From the NCBI GenBank assembly GCA_032249695.1, contig JAVVHE010000005.1:62001-126000 (forward strand): 64,000 bases of DNA. Direction: 5' to 3'. Below are positions 8,749-18,300 of this stretch, one piece after another. The translations under genes and the position numbers were made by a program. The stretch's first letter is position 1. Every line of letters begins with the position of its first letter. The notes beneath the pieces are model-generated. The model ran no database searches. It saw nothing but the letters and a program-made list of their open reading frames with translations, and was not told where the DNA came from. This DNA is from JAVVHE01 sp032249695 (GTDB lineage Bacteria; Pseudomonadota; Alphaproteobacteria; Sphingomonadales; Sphingomonadaceae).

Positions 8749-9154
8749 GCCGGAGCGGGGCGGCGTGACCCTCATGGAGCTGCTGGTCGTGGTGGCGCTG
8801 CTGGGCGTCATCACCGGCGTGGGGCTGCCGCTTGTCCGCCACGATGGTTCGGCTGCGGCATGGAGCGCGGCGCGGACGGGTCTCGACAGCGCGGCGCGGC
8901 GCGCGCGGGCGGCGGCGATCGCTGGCGACACCCCCGTGGAGTTCGGTGCTTCACCCGACGGCCATGCGCTCATCGTCGGCGGCTCGGCCGAGCCGTTGCC
9001 CGGAGCGGTGACCGCGCGCGCCGACTCGTCGGTGCGTTTCCAGCCCGATGGCAGCGCGGGCGGCGGTACGGTGGTGCTGGACGATGGCGCGCGGCGCGCA
9101 GCGCTCGCGGTCGATCCCGTCACCGGCCAGGCGCGTTGGACGGAGCAGCCATGA
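8702..9154 (+). CDS. gspH: Minor type II pseudopilin GspH
   Basis: Minor pseudopilin of about 150 residues. The leader is MASPAVRARRKTSRTRPERG, cut before the hydrophobic helix: the GG, VTLMELLVVVALLGV stretch has Glu at +5. The mature body contains the GspH/FimT-like VRFQPDGSAGGGTVVL strand region. The leader requires a start inside gspG; ATG 8702 gives an overlap of 47 bp (ATG 8681 is an alternative). Such a long overlap is unusual beside the 4-bp overlaps in the rest of the operon. Confidence 0.88.
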   Translation: MASPAVRARRKTSRTRPERGGVTLMELLVVVALLGVITGVGLPLVRHDGSAAAWSAARTGLDSAARRARAAAIAGDTPVEFGASPDGHALIVGGSAEPLPGAVTARADSSVRFQPDGSAGGGTVVLDDGARRAALAVDPVTGQARWTEQP

Positions 9155-9507
9155 GGCGGCGGGAGCGTGGCTTCGTGCTGCTCGAAGCGCTCGTCGCGAC
9201 CGCGATCGTCGGCCTCGTGCTCGCAGCGAGCTTTGAAACCGCGGCAACGGCATCGGCCGCGGCGCGGCGCTCGGCCGAAACGCGCGGCGCGCTGATGGTT
9301 GCCCAGTCGCAGCTGGCGGCGGCCGGTTCGGCGATCCCGCTCGCGCCCGGCTCGGTCACCGGCGAGACCGGGCCCTATCGCTGGAGCGTGACGATGGAGT
9401 CGGCGCCCGCCGCCTCGCCCGCGATGGCGGTCACCGTCGAGGCGGGGACGGCGGCTCGGCCGCGGCTGGTGACGCTCGCCACGCTGAAGCTGCCGGGCGG
9501 GCCGTGA
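9151..9507 (+). CDS. gspI: Minor type II pseudopilin GspI
   Basis: Minor pseudopilin of 118 residues. The very short leader MRRRERG is followed by FVLLEALVATAIVGLVLAAS with Glu at +5. The middle has the GspI-type region in which Thr/Ala-rich helix sequence is followed by ETGPYRWSVTME. ATG 9151 overlaps the gspH stop by 4 bp. With GspJ and GspK it is expected to form the tip of the pseudopilus. Confidence 0.93.
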   Translation: MRRRERGFVLLEALVATAIVGLVLAASFETAATASAAARRSAETRGALMVAQSQLAAAGSAIPLAPGSVTGETGPYRWSVTMESAPAASPAMAVTVEAGTAARPRLVTLATLKLPGGP

Positions 9508-10145
9508 TCCGCGCGCGCGAGGCTGGGTTTACGCTCGTCGAAACGCTCGCAGCGCTCGCGGTCGTGGGGCTGCTGTCGGTGCTGATCGTCGACGGCGCGG
9601 GGCTGGGTTCGCGCGTGTGGGAGCGTGCCGCTGTGGCCGAGGCGCGCGTGGACGAGATCGCATCGGCGCAGGCGATCGTGCGCGGGCGGATCGAGGCGCT
9701 GCTGCCGGTGACGCAATATGCCGGCCGCGCCTACACCGATCTGCGCGGCGAGCCCGACAAGCTGTTCTTCTACGGCCCGGCCGCGTCGGCGGCTCGGCCC
9801 GATGCGCCCGTGGTCTACCGGCTGTCGCTGTCGACAGGGTCGGAACTGGTGCTGTCGGGCGTCGGCGACCTCGCGCCCGAGGCGAGCGCGCGGCGCGACG
9901 ACGTGCTGCTGCGGAACGTGGCAGGGGTGGACTTCGCCTATTTCGGCGCTGCACCACCCGACAATGTCCGCCGCTGGCGCGACCGCTGGATCCAGCAGCC
10001 CGTCCCGCCCGAGCTCATCCGCATCGCGGTGCGGTTGCGGCCCGGCGATCCGCGCGTCTGGCCCGATTTGATCGTGCGCCCGGCGGCGACCATCGATCTC
10101 AGCTGTGTGCTCAACCCGCTGACGGGCGGGTGCAAGGGCCGCTGA
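9504..10145 (+). CDS. gspJ: Minor type II pseudopilin GspJ
   Basis: Minor pseudopilin of 213 residues with leader MIRAREAG followed by FTLVETLAALAVVGLLSVL, Glu at +5. The large C-terminal domain and the predicted beta-rich part (for example DKLFFYGPAASAARPDAPVVYRLS) fit GspJ length and composition. The C-terminal part holds two Cys that may pair (LSCVLNPLTGGC). It starts with GTG 9504, overlapping gspI by 4 bp. Confidence 0.92.
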   Translation: MIRAREAGFTLVETLAALAVVGLLSVLIVDGAGLGSRVWERAAVAEARVDEIASAQAIVRGRIEALLPVTQYAGRAYTDLRGEPDKLFFYGPAASAARPDAPVVYRLSLSTGSELVLSGVGDLAPEASARRDDVLLRNVAGVDFAYFGAAPPDNVRRWRDRWIQQPVPPELIRIAVRLRPGDPRVWPDLIVRPAATIDLSCVLNPLTGGCKGR

Positions 10146-11152
10146 TGCCTTGGACCGACCTTCTGAACCAGGACGTGAGCGTCACTGGCGCATCGATCGC
10201 GCGCGGGTTCGAGTGGTGGCGCGCCGAACTCGCCGGAATGGTGCCGCGCAGGCTGCGCGCGCACGCCGGCAGCGGCGCCGCGGTGCGGGCGGACCTTGCG
10301 CTGCGCTGCATCGAGCCGATCGGCACCGCGCGGCCGGCGCGCGGCGGGTCGGCCGCGATCGGGCTCGACGCCGGCCAGCTTTTGGTGCGCCCGGTCGAGC
10401 TGCCCCGGCTGTCGCCGCGCGACAGCCGCGCGTTCGTGAGCCTCGATCTTGACCGGTTGCAGCCGCTGCCAGCCGATGAGGTGTGGTTCGATCTGGCGCT
10501 GCTGCCGGACGATGGCGTGGGGCGGCTGCGGCCCGCTCATCTCGCGATCGTGCGCCGGGCGACGGCGGCGCAGGCGCTCGATCTCGCGGTGGCGAACGGG
10601 CTGCGGCCATCGCGGCTCGGGCTCGTTCGCGGCGGCGGGGTTGTGTTTGATTTCCTGCCAGCGATCCGCGCAGCCCTCAGGCCCGCGCCGTGGTGGTCGC
10701 GCCGGTCGAACTGGTGGGCGCTGGCTGGCGCGGCCGCGGCTGCGAATATCGGTCTCGCGATCGAGCGTGACCGTGCGGACGTGGAGCGGCTGCAAACGGT
10801 CGTTGCAGCGCAGGGCGACGCGGTGGCGCTCGCCGCGCGGCAGCGCGCGCGCGTCACGCGCGAGAATGCGCGGCGCGAGGCGCTTGCCGCGACGCGTGCC
10901 GAACGCGAGCCGCTGGCGATGATCGCAGCCGTCAATCGCGCGCTGCCGCCGCCGATCTGGGTTGAGCGGTTGCAGTGGGACGGGCAGCATCTGCGCCTTT
11001 CGGGCCAGGCGCCGGGCGGGGCCGATCCGGTCGCCGCGCTGCGCCGCGATCCGCGCTTCACGAGCGTGCGCGCGACGAGCGCTGCGCTCGCACCCGCTGG
11101 CCTTGCAGCGTCGCCGTTCGAGCTGTCGGCCGACTGGCGGGGTCGCCCGTGA
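10145..11152 (+). CDS. gspL: Type II secretion assembly protein GspL (PilN-like form)
   Basis: Inner-membrane assembly protein, 335 residues from ATG 10145, which overlaps the gspJ stop (TGATG). It has an N-terminal cytoplasmic part with an actin-like IGLDAGQLLVRPVELPR segment, one TM helix at about 195-212 (WWALAGAAAAANIGLA), a coiled-coil helix (DRADVERLQTVVAAQGDAVAL), and a PilN/GspL-like periplasmic ferredoxin-like domain (PIWVERLQWDGQHLRLSGQA). The cytoplasmic domain should bind GspE. Sequence conservation in GspL is low, so position in the operon is part of the evidence. Confidence 0.82.
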   Translation: MPWTDLLNQDVSVTGASIARGFEWWRAELAGMVPRRLRAHAGSGAAVRADLALRCIEPIGTARPARGGSAAIGLDAGQLLVRPVELPRLSPRDSRAFVSLDLDRLQPLPADEVWFDLALLPDDGVGRLRPAHLAIVRRATAAQALDLAVANGLRPSRLGLVRGGGVVFDFLPAIRAALRPAPWWSRRSNWWALAGAAAAANIGLAIERDRADVERLQTVVAAQGDAVALAARQRARVTRENARREALAATRAEREPLAMIAAVNRALPPPIWVERLQWDGQHLRLSGQAPGGADPVAALRRDPRFTSVRATSAALAPAGLAASPFELSADWRGRP

Positions 11153-11691
11153 GCTTGCGCGAACGGCGGCTGACCGCGCTCGGGCTGCTCGTGACGGCGC
11201 TGGCGCTGCTGTGGTTCGCAGTTGGGGCACCGATCCGCGACGGCTTCCGCGAACGCCAGGCCGAGCGCGAGCAGGCACTACTGACCTATCAGCGCAACGA
11301 GCGCGTGATCGCCGTGCAGGGTGTGTGGCGCCGGGCGCTCGCCGCCCAGCGGGCGACCGCCGGGGCGTATGCGATCGAGGCGGCGACACCCGCGCTCGCC
11401 GCCGATCTGCTGCGCGATCGCGTGCTCGGCGCAGCACGCGGAGCGGGAGCCGGAGCGGCATCGGCTGCGGAAATCCCGGCGCGTGCGGGCCAGGTCGCGG
11501 TTCGCAGCGAGCTGCAGATGACGCTCGGCCAGCTCCAGGCGATGCTCAGCAGCCTTCAGAACACGACGCCGCCGGTGCTCGTTGAAACACTGTCGGTCAG
11601 CTCGGAGCGCGCTGCCGCTTCGGGGCGGCCCGATTTCGTCGACGTGGCGGTCGAACTCAGCGCTCCCTACGCCGCCAGAGCAGCGCGGTGA
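11149..11691 (+). CDS. gspM: Type II secretion protein GspM
   Basis: Bitopic inner-membrane protein of 180 residues: a short N-terminus (MSLRERRLTALG), a TM helix (LLVTALALLWFAVGAPI, about 11-27), a coiled coil (DGFRERQAEREQALLTYQRNE) and a C-terminal ferredoxin-like domain (LQMTLGQLQAMLSSLQNTTP, VDVAVELSAPY). It starts at GTG 11149, overlapping gspL by 4 bp. Reading frame upstream of that GTG is a shadow of gspL. Partner of GspL in the assembly platform. Confidence 0.85.
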   Translation: MSLRERRLTALGLLVTALALLWFAVGAPIRDGFRERQAEREQALLTYQRNERVIAVQGVWRRALAAQRATAGAYAIEAATPALAADLLRDRVLGAARGAGAGAASAAEIPARAGQVAVRSELQMTLGQLQAMLSSLQNTTPPVLVETLSVSSERAAASGRPDFVDVAVELSAPYAARAAR

Positions 11692-12203
11692 CGTGGGTGC
11701 CTGGCTACCGCGTGCCGCTCGTTCCGGCGCTGGGCGCGGCGGCGGCGCTCATCGCGCTCGTCATCCAGCTGGCGCTGCCGGGGGAAACGCCGCTGCCGCC
11801 TGCGCCGCCGGTTCGCTCCGGCCGCGTGCGCGTCGCGGTCGCGCAGCCCGCGCTGCCGCCGGTCGCCGTCGGCGTCGACATCGTCCGCGGCACGGCGTTC
11901 GCGCCCACCCGCAGCGTCGCGCCCGGCGCGGGCGCGCAGCCGGGCGCAGCCGCGCGGCCCGCGCAGGCGATCACGCTGCTCGGCTCGGCTCGTGCCGGGG
12001 CGCGGGCGGTCGCGGTGTTCAGGGACGAGACAGGGGCCAGCGTCACTACCCCCGTCGGCGGGCGGGTCTCTGGCTGGCGGCTGATCGCGTTGGGGCGTGA
12101 CAGCGCGGTCGTCATCCGCGATGGCGAGCGGCGGGTGCTGCGGCTGGGCGTTCCGCTTGGGGCCGCCACGGGCGCGCGGGCGCCGGGATCGGGCGGAGGG
12201 TGA
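11688..12203 (+). CDS. gspC: Type II secretion protein GspC
   Basis: Inner-membrane protein of 171 residues that links the platform to the secretin. It has one TM helix (VPALGAAAALIALVIQLAL, about 11-29), a Pro-rich spacer, and the homology-region domain (AITLLGSARAGARAVAVFRDETG, VSGWRLIALGRDSAVVIRDGERRVLRLG). There is no C-terminal PDZ domain or coiled coil, so this is a short GspC. It starts at GTG 11688, 4-bp overlap with gspM. Placing gspC just before gspD matches the usual C-D pairing even though the pair is moved to the end of the operon. Confidence 0.87.
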   Translation: MTWVPGYRVPLVPALGAAAALIALVIQLALPGETPLPPAPPVRSGRVRVAVAQPALPPVAVGVDIVRGTAFAPTRSVAPGAGAQPGAAARPAQAITLLGSARAGARAVAVFRDETGASVTTPVGGRVSGWRLIALGRDSAVVIRDGERRVLRLGVPLGAATGARAPGSGGG

Positions 12204-14539
12204 TGGTGAAACGCGCTTGGGGTCCGCTCGGCGCCGCCTTGGCGGCGACCGCGTGCGCGCACCGCCCCCCGCCGGCGCCCGAGCCGCGGCCGGTGCTGGG
12301 CGTGGAACAGCCGCTGTCGACGCCCGACGGCACGCCCGTGACGCAGCCGGGATCGGGCGAGGTGCGCGCGACGATCCTGCCGGGGAACGGCGTGCGCGCG
12401 ACCCCGGCGACGAAGGCGCGGCTGACGGTCTCGCCGCCATCGGGCGACGTCAACCTGAACTTCCCGGCGGTGCCGGTGGGCGAGGTCGCGAAGGCGATCG
12501 GCGGCATTCTCGGCATTCCGGTCGATAGCGCGCCGGGTCTCTCCAGCCCGGTGACGCTCGTCACACCGCGCCCCGTCGCGCGCGCGGCGGTGCTGCCGCT
12601 GTTCGAGCAGTCGCTGGCGAACGCCGGCCTTGCGCTGGTGCCGCAGGGCGAGGGCTTCCGCGTGCTTCCCGCCGACCAGGCGCGATCCGCGGCTCCGCCC
12701 GCGGGCGCGGGGCAGACGTTTGGATACGGGCGCGAGGTCATCCGGCTGCAGTTCGTGTCGGCCGACCAGCTGAAGCGCCTCATCGATCCGATCCTGCCCG
12801 GCGTCATCGCCGGCACCGACCCGGCGCAGAACGCAATCATCGTGACAGGCGCCGCGGGCCAGCGCGAAAGCGTGCGCGACCTCATGCGGCAGTTCGATGT
12901 CAACTGGCTGCGCGGTGTCAGCTTCGGGCTGTTCGTGCCGCGGAAGACCGATGCGCGTCTGATCGCGCCCGAGCTGGAGAAGCTGCTGAACGCACCCGAC
13001 GCTCCGACGCGCGGGCTGGTGCGGCTGATCGCGATGGAGCGGCTGAACGGCATCCTCGCGATCTCGGGCCAGGCGCAATATCTCGACGACGTGCGCCGCT
13101 GGGTCGAGGTGCTCGACCGCGAGGGCGAGAGCGCCGAGCCCAGGCTGTTCGTCTACCGGGTCCAGAACGGCCGCGCCGCCGACCTCGCCGCGGTCATTTC
13201 CACTGCGTTCAACGGCGGCGGCACGGTGGGGCCAGGCGGAGCGCGCTCGCCCGGCCAGCCCGGCGGCTTCGGCGTCACGGGGGGCGGCGCGTTCGGCGCC
13301 GGGCCGGGTGGAGCATCGTCGCCGGGTTTCGGCTTCGGCGGGCGCATCACGAGCGGCGGACAGCAGCCCGGCTATTTGCTGGGCGAGACGCCGACCGGCC
13401 CGATTGCCGGCAGCGGCGGCGTTCCAACGCTGGGCGGGTTCGCGGGCAACGGCGTCGCTGCGGGCGCGAGTGTCGGTGGGCTGAACGCGGTGCCGTCGCA
13501 GAACCGGCTGTCGACGGCAGCGCCGGGCCTGCAGGCGCAGGGGCAGGGCGGGACTGCGCTGGGTGCGACGATCACGGCCGACGAGACCAACAACGCGATC
13601 CTGGTGTTCGGCACCCCGCGCACCTACGCGATCATCGAAAGCGCGCTGCGCCAGCTCGATACGCCGCCCGCGCAGGTGCTGATCGAAGCATCGGTCAGCG
13701 AAGTGACGCTGACCGATCAGCTGCGCTACGGCCTTCAGACGATCTTCAAGACGAATACCGGCGATGTGACATTGTCGGAGAACACGGGTTCGGGTGGCGG
13801 CGTGACCTCATCGGGTCCGCCCTTCACTGCGCTGTCGCAGATTACGCGCGTCTTCCCCGGCTTCAGCTATCTCTACACCAACGGCGACATCTCGGCGGTG
13901 CTGAATGCGCTTGAGGGGCTGACCAAGGTGAATGTGCTGTCTTCGCCGAAACTGATGGTGATCAACAACCAGACGGCGTCGCTGCAGGTTGGCAACCAGG
14001 TGCCGGTGGTGTCGGCGAGTGCCACCTCGACGCTGACGACCGTGGGCGGCGCGATCACGAACCAGATCGACTACCGCGATACGGGCGTGATCCTGAAGAT
14101 CACGCCGCGCGTGAACGCTGGCGGGCTGGTGCTGCTGGATATCGCGCAGGAGGTTTCCGACGTGACGCAGGGCGCGGGCACCCTCGCGCAGTCGACCTCG
14201 CCCACCTTCAGCACGCGCCGCATCGCCACTTCGATCGCGGTGCAGGACGGGCAGACGATCGCGCTCGGTGGCCTCATCAGCGATAACCGCCAGCGCGGCC
14301 GGTCGGGCATTCCGTTCCTCAGCCGCATCCCGATCATCGGAGGCGTGCTGTTCGGATCGACGAACGACCGCACGACGCGGCAGGAGATCCTGATCCTGCT
14401 GCGCCCGCGAGTCGTGCGCAGCCAGAGCGACGGACGCGCGGTGACGCAGGAGCTGCTCGACAAGATCCGCACCGTGCGCGGCCTGTTGCCAGACGTGCAG
14501 CCAGAGGGCACGCCGCCGCTCACTCCACGCCGGAAATGA
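12203..14539 (+). CDS. gspD: Type II secretion outer-membrane secretin GspD
   Basis: Secretin of about 778 residues. The N-terminal signal ends in ALAATAC at Cys18, which may be a lipobox-like site. N0 (about 80-160), N1 (VIRLQFVSADQLKRLIDPILPG), N2 (ARLIAPELEKLLN) and N3 (LFVYRVQNGRAADLAAVI) follow; the N3 domain is split by a Gly/Pro/Gln-rich insertion of about 115 residues (about 335-450). The secretin core has VLIEASVSEVTL, VLSSPKLMVINNQTASLQVG, VPVVSAS, RDTGVILKITPRV and QTIALGGLISDNRQRGRSGIPFLSRIP. The TGATG overlap with gspC (GTG 12200 also possible) shows coupling. Confidence 0.96.
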   Translation: MVKRAWGPLGAALAATACAHRPPPAPEPRPVLGVEQPLSTPDGTPVTQPGSGEVRATILPGNGVRATPATKARLTVSPPSGDVNLNFPAVPVGEVAKAIGGILGIPVDSAPGLSSPVTLVTPRPVARAAVLPLFEQSLANAGLALVPQGEGFRVLPADQARSAAPPAGAGQTFGYGREVIRLQFVSADQLKRLIDPILPGVIAGTDPAQNAIIVTGAAGQRESVRDLMRQFDVNWLRGVSFGLFVPRKTDARLIAPELEKLLNAPDAPTRGLVRLIAMERLNGILAISGQAQYLDDVRRWVEVLDREGESAEPRLFVYRVQNGRAADLAAVISTAFNGGGTVGPGGARSPGQPGGFGVTGGGAFGAGPGGASSPGFGFGGRITSGGQQPGYLLGETPTGPIAGSGGVPTLGGFAGNGVAAGASVGGLNAVPSQNRLSTAAPGLQAQGQGGTALGATITADETNNAILVFGTPRTYAIIESALRQLDTPPAQVLIEASVSEVTLTDQLRYGLQTIFKTNTGDVTLSENTGSGGGVTSSGPPFTALSQITRVFPGFSYLYTNGDISAVLNALEGLTKVNVLSSPKLMVINNQTASLQVGNQVPVVSASATSTLTTVGGAITNQIDYRDTGVILKITPRVNAGGLVLLDIAQEVSDVTQGAGTLAQSTSPTFSTRRIATSIAVQDGQTIALGGLISDNRQRGRSGIPFLSRIPIIGGVLFGSTNDRTTRQEILILLRPRVVRSQSDGRAVTQELLDKIRTVRGLLPDVQPEGTPPLTPRRK

Positions 14540-15390
14540 TGCCAAACCAGCGGCGCGAGGGCGGTTTTGCGTTGCTCGCCGCGCTCGCCGCGTGCCTGCT
14601 ATTTGCGGCGCTGGCATATCAGCTGATCGCGCGCAGCTCGGCGAGCGTGGCGCTGGCGCAGGCCGAGCTCGACCGAGCGCAGCTGTCGGCTGCGGCCGAT
14701 GCGGGGCTGGTGCTGGCGATCACGGGGCTGACGCAACCCGCCGATCGCGGCCGGTGGGAGATCGACGCGCGCACGCGAAGCGCGGAATTCCGTGGGATTC
14801 CGCTGCGCATCACGGTAGAGGACGAGCGCGGCAAGATCCCCGTGAACCTGCTCGACGAGCGCCAGGTGGAGCGCATGTTCGAAGCCGCAGGCGCCGACCG
14901 CCGCCAGCGCGCGATCCTCACCGACAGCTTCCTCGATTGGCGCGACGACGACGATCTCCAGCGCATCAACGGCGCCGAAACCCGTGATTACGCGCAGTTA
15001 GGCTATCGCGCGCGCAACGGGGCGTTGCGGGGCGTAGAGGAACTGGCGCGGCTGCGCGGCATGACGCCTGCAATCTACGCGCGGCTCGCGCCCGCCTGCA
15101 CCGTGTTTTTCGGCGAAAGCGGCGGCTTCTCGATCCGTAACGCCCAGCCGCTCGCGCTCGACGTGATGGCGGGTTTCGCGCGCGGCAGCCCGGCGGTGGA
15201 GGACCGTCGGCGCGAGCTGAGCGGCCAGGCCCCGCTCGCCACACGCGCCACGATCGAAAGCTATGTCGGCCGCCCGCTGACCATCCGCATCGAGGCGCGC
15301 GGCAGCCGAGGGACGCGTCTGCGCCGGGCCACGGTTGTCGAACTGACCGGCCTGCCCGGCCGCCCCGTCCTGATCCGCGCGCGGCTGTAG
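14536..15390 (+). CDS. gspK: Type II pseudopilus tip protein GspK
   Basis: Large minor pseudopilin of 284 residues. The leader MMPNQRREGG is followed by FALLAALAACLLFAALAYQL with Ala instead of Glu at +5, as expected for the tip pseudopilin GspK. The body contains IPVNLLDERQVERMFEAAG, the conserved DSFLDWRDDDDLQRINGAE segment (metal/fold motif of GspK) and the Cys-containing LAPACTVFFG. It overlaps gspD by 4 bp and is the last gene of the operon; its stop is 7 bp from the stop of the convergent exoprotein gene. Confidence 0.94.
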   Translation: MMPNQRREGGFALLAALAACLLFAALAYQLIARSSASVALAQAELDRAQLSAAADAGLVLAITGLTQPADRGRWEIDARTRSAEFRGIPLRITVEDERGKIPVNLLDERQVERMFEAAGADRRQRAILTDSFLDWRDDDDLQRINGAETRDYAQLGYRARNGALRGVEELARLRGMTPAIYARLAPACTVFFGESGGFSIRNAQPLALDVMAGFARGSPAVEDRRRELSGQAPLATRATIESYVGRPLTIRIEARGSRGTRLRRATVVELTGLPGRPVLIRARL

Positions 15391-15397
15391 CCGCGGC

Positions 15398-18300
15398 TCA
15401 GCGCGGCGGGGCGGGGCAGTTCGCAGGCCGCGGATTCTGGTCGCAGGGGTCTGTGCGGCCCGAGAAGCCCAGCACCTGCACGAGGATGCGGCTGATCGCG
15501 TCAAGCGCGCGCCGCGCGGTGGTGTTGTTCGCCACATCGCGTGCAACCGCCGCCGCCGCCGCCGCCTGCGCCGCACCCGCGCTATTAGCGCCGACATTGA
15601 CGACCGCGCCCGCGGGCACGCCGAACGATTGGCCGCCGACCTGGAAGTTGTCCGCATTCGCAACCGACAGCGCCGCCACGAACAGGTTGCCCGCGACCCG
15701 GACGCCCGCGTCGCCCGCGTCGACCGTGCCCGCGGGCGCGATCAGGAACACGTTGGGCGCTGCTATGCCCGGCGCCGGCTGGAACGCGGCGATACCGGCG
15801 CCCGCCACACCCGACAGCGCATCGACCTCGCTGAACAGATTGGGGCTGATGCGCACCGAAACGGGTGGGAAGTTCGCGCTCGTCCGCGCGCCCTGGCCCG
15901 CGTTTACGTCTCCATTTGCGGAGAACAGCGTGATGTCGCCGCCGCCCTGCGTGAACAGGCGGCTCTGGTTCAGCAGGAAATCGCGGTCCACGAAGCCGCT
16001 GATCGGGCCGCCGCGGAGCGTCAGGAAGCCTTCGAAGCCCACCGGGATGGCGGTGATGGTTTCCACATTCACCGGCTGCCCGGTCGACAGTCGCGTCGCA
16101 CGCTGGCCGAGCGCGAGCTGCTGGCCGATATAGCCAAGGCGCGCCGCCTGCTGCGACGTCGCAACCGTTGACCCGCCGAGCACGCGGCCACCCGGCCCGA
16201 GAACCGTGACCGAGCCGCCGCGGGATGTCTGAACCGTCGACAGCCGGAGGTCGAGATTGCCCGTGGCGACGGGGTTCGCCGAGCCGGACGCGCCCGAGCC
16301 GAGGTTGTTCTGCGTGTAGCCGCGCGACGGCGGGAACAGCACGTTGATCGCAGCGTAGCTGCGGCTCGGACGGCCGAAGGACGGGCTGGTTGGAATGGAG
16401 GTCTGCACCATTTCATTGAAGAACAGCTGGTTCAGGAATTCGCGCTGGTTAAGCAGAGGCAGCGCCGCGAACGCCCGATAGGCTTGATCGGACGTAACAT
16501 TGACGGTCCCGAATGCGGCGGTCAGCTGGTCCGGGTAGGTGGCCTGAAGATAGCCGAGCAGCAGCGGCGCATAGATGGGCCGCGACCGATCGAATACGAA
16601 ACGCCCATTGGCGTCGGTGCTGAACGCGAACAGCTCGTCGGGCAGCGCGGCGCTGTTCGCCGGGTTGAGATAGCTCTCGCGCAGCCCCGCATAGTTGATG
16701 CCCTGTGCGACACCGAAATTGACACCCACGGTCGCGCCTTGGCTGCCGAACCACGGATTATACTCGTTACCGACGCTGAGGATGCCGCCGCCATAGGATT
16801 GGCGGCTTTGCCCAGTGGTCGCGGAGTTGAGGAACGGTCCGGCGTCGCGCCCGGCATCGAGGTAGAAGGCGCCCGGTCCGCCGACGACGAAGCTGTTGCC
16901 ATCGATCACCGGCAGCTGCTGCGCGCTGTTGCCGACTCCCGCCGGAGCGACGCGCGATGTGCCAACGATATCGCGGCCCGCGGCCACCCGCGTGACATCG
17001 CTGGCGCGCACGTTCTGGCCGGTGAACACCGCGTTGGTGATATCCCTCCCCGCAAAGAGCCGCCCCGCCTTGGGCAGGTTGAGGATCAGCGACTGGATGT
17101 CCGCGCCTGCCAGAACGCGGACGGCAACGGGATCGCCGGCATGCGTGATGCGCGCATTGTGAAGCTGACGGCGCGCGGCATCGCTTGTCGATGGCAGCAC
17201 AGCCGGCCAGATGAACGGCCGGCCAGCCCGCACCGCCTGCTGCTGTGGCGCATCGAACACCGTGAAATAGCCGGGTAGCAGCCCCGGATCGCTATCATCC
17301 ATGTTGATCGCGACGCGCTGCAGCGTGTTGCCGGCGTAGAGTTCCAGCTGGCCGAGCGGGCCCGGTACCATGAACAATTGGTAATCGAGAATGTCGCTCA
17401 AGGGCGCGAGCGCGAGATTGGCGGTCAGGCTGGCTGCGCGCAGCGAACCCGGTAGGATAGCGATCTGGAGGTTGCTGACGGGGAAGCTCGTCGAAATCGA
17501 ATCCGATCGCGCCGTCGTTGCGCTGAGGATGTCGGCTCCTTCGAGCGTCAGCGCCACCCGACCGTTCGCGCGCAGGTCGACGCCGGCCGCTGGCGTGTAG
17601 AAGCCCCGCGACGCCTCGACCGAACCGTAATTCGTATCGCTATCGGTGACGCCGTCGCCGGCGATGCCGCGGAGCGTCAGCGTGCCGCGCGCGGTCAGCG
17701 CGGCGGTCGCATCGGTCACGCGCACGCGCGGGAAGTTCTGCTGCACGGCTGGCTGGGTGCCGTTGAGGACGGTCACCGTCCCGGTCGACAGGACATTGCC
17801 GCCCGCGACAGCCGTCAGACTGCCGGCTCCGATATCGAACAGGCCGCCCGCGATCGCGTTCCCGGCGTGCAGCGTCACCGTGCCGCCGCCAATGGTCCAC
17901 AAGGCCTGGGTCGGCTGCGAACCCGCGCCGGTCACTGACGCGGTCGTCACCGACGTGTTCGCAACCACGGTCAGATCGATGAGCGAGCCAGCCGCCGCGC
18001 GGATCGCGATGTCGCCGCCGCCCAGCGTTCCGAATCCGGCCTGGAATAGCTGTGGATTTGTCCGGATGTCGGTTGTCGCGCCGATCTGACCAACCCGGAA
18101 GGGGGTATCGCCGCGGCCGATATAGCGCGCCTGATTGCCGATAATGGGCCGGGTCGAACCCGCGACGTCGCGGCGACCGAGCACGGAACCACCCGCTCGC
18201 ACGCTGAGGTCGCCGCCATTTTCGAGGTAGAGCGGCGTCTGCACCAAGGCGTTGCGGGTCGGCGCAGCGAGGCCGGCCGCTTGCAGCGACGGGCCGAGGC

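Noticed and set aside
15398..18000. Possible CDI-type toxin at the C-terminus of the exoprotein with an immunity gene
   Set aside because: No VENN or similar delimiter and no small gene follows the exoprotein; the next gene is gspK on the other strand.
18050..18190. RGD tripeptide in the exoprotein (YIGRGDTPF), suggesting integrin binding
   Set aside because: A three-residue match is expected by chance in 4237 residues and nothing else points to an animal host.
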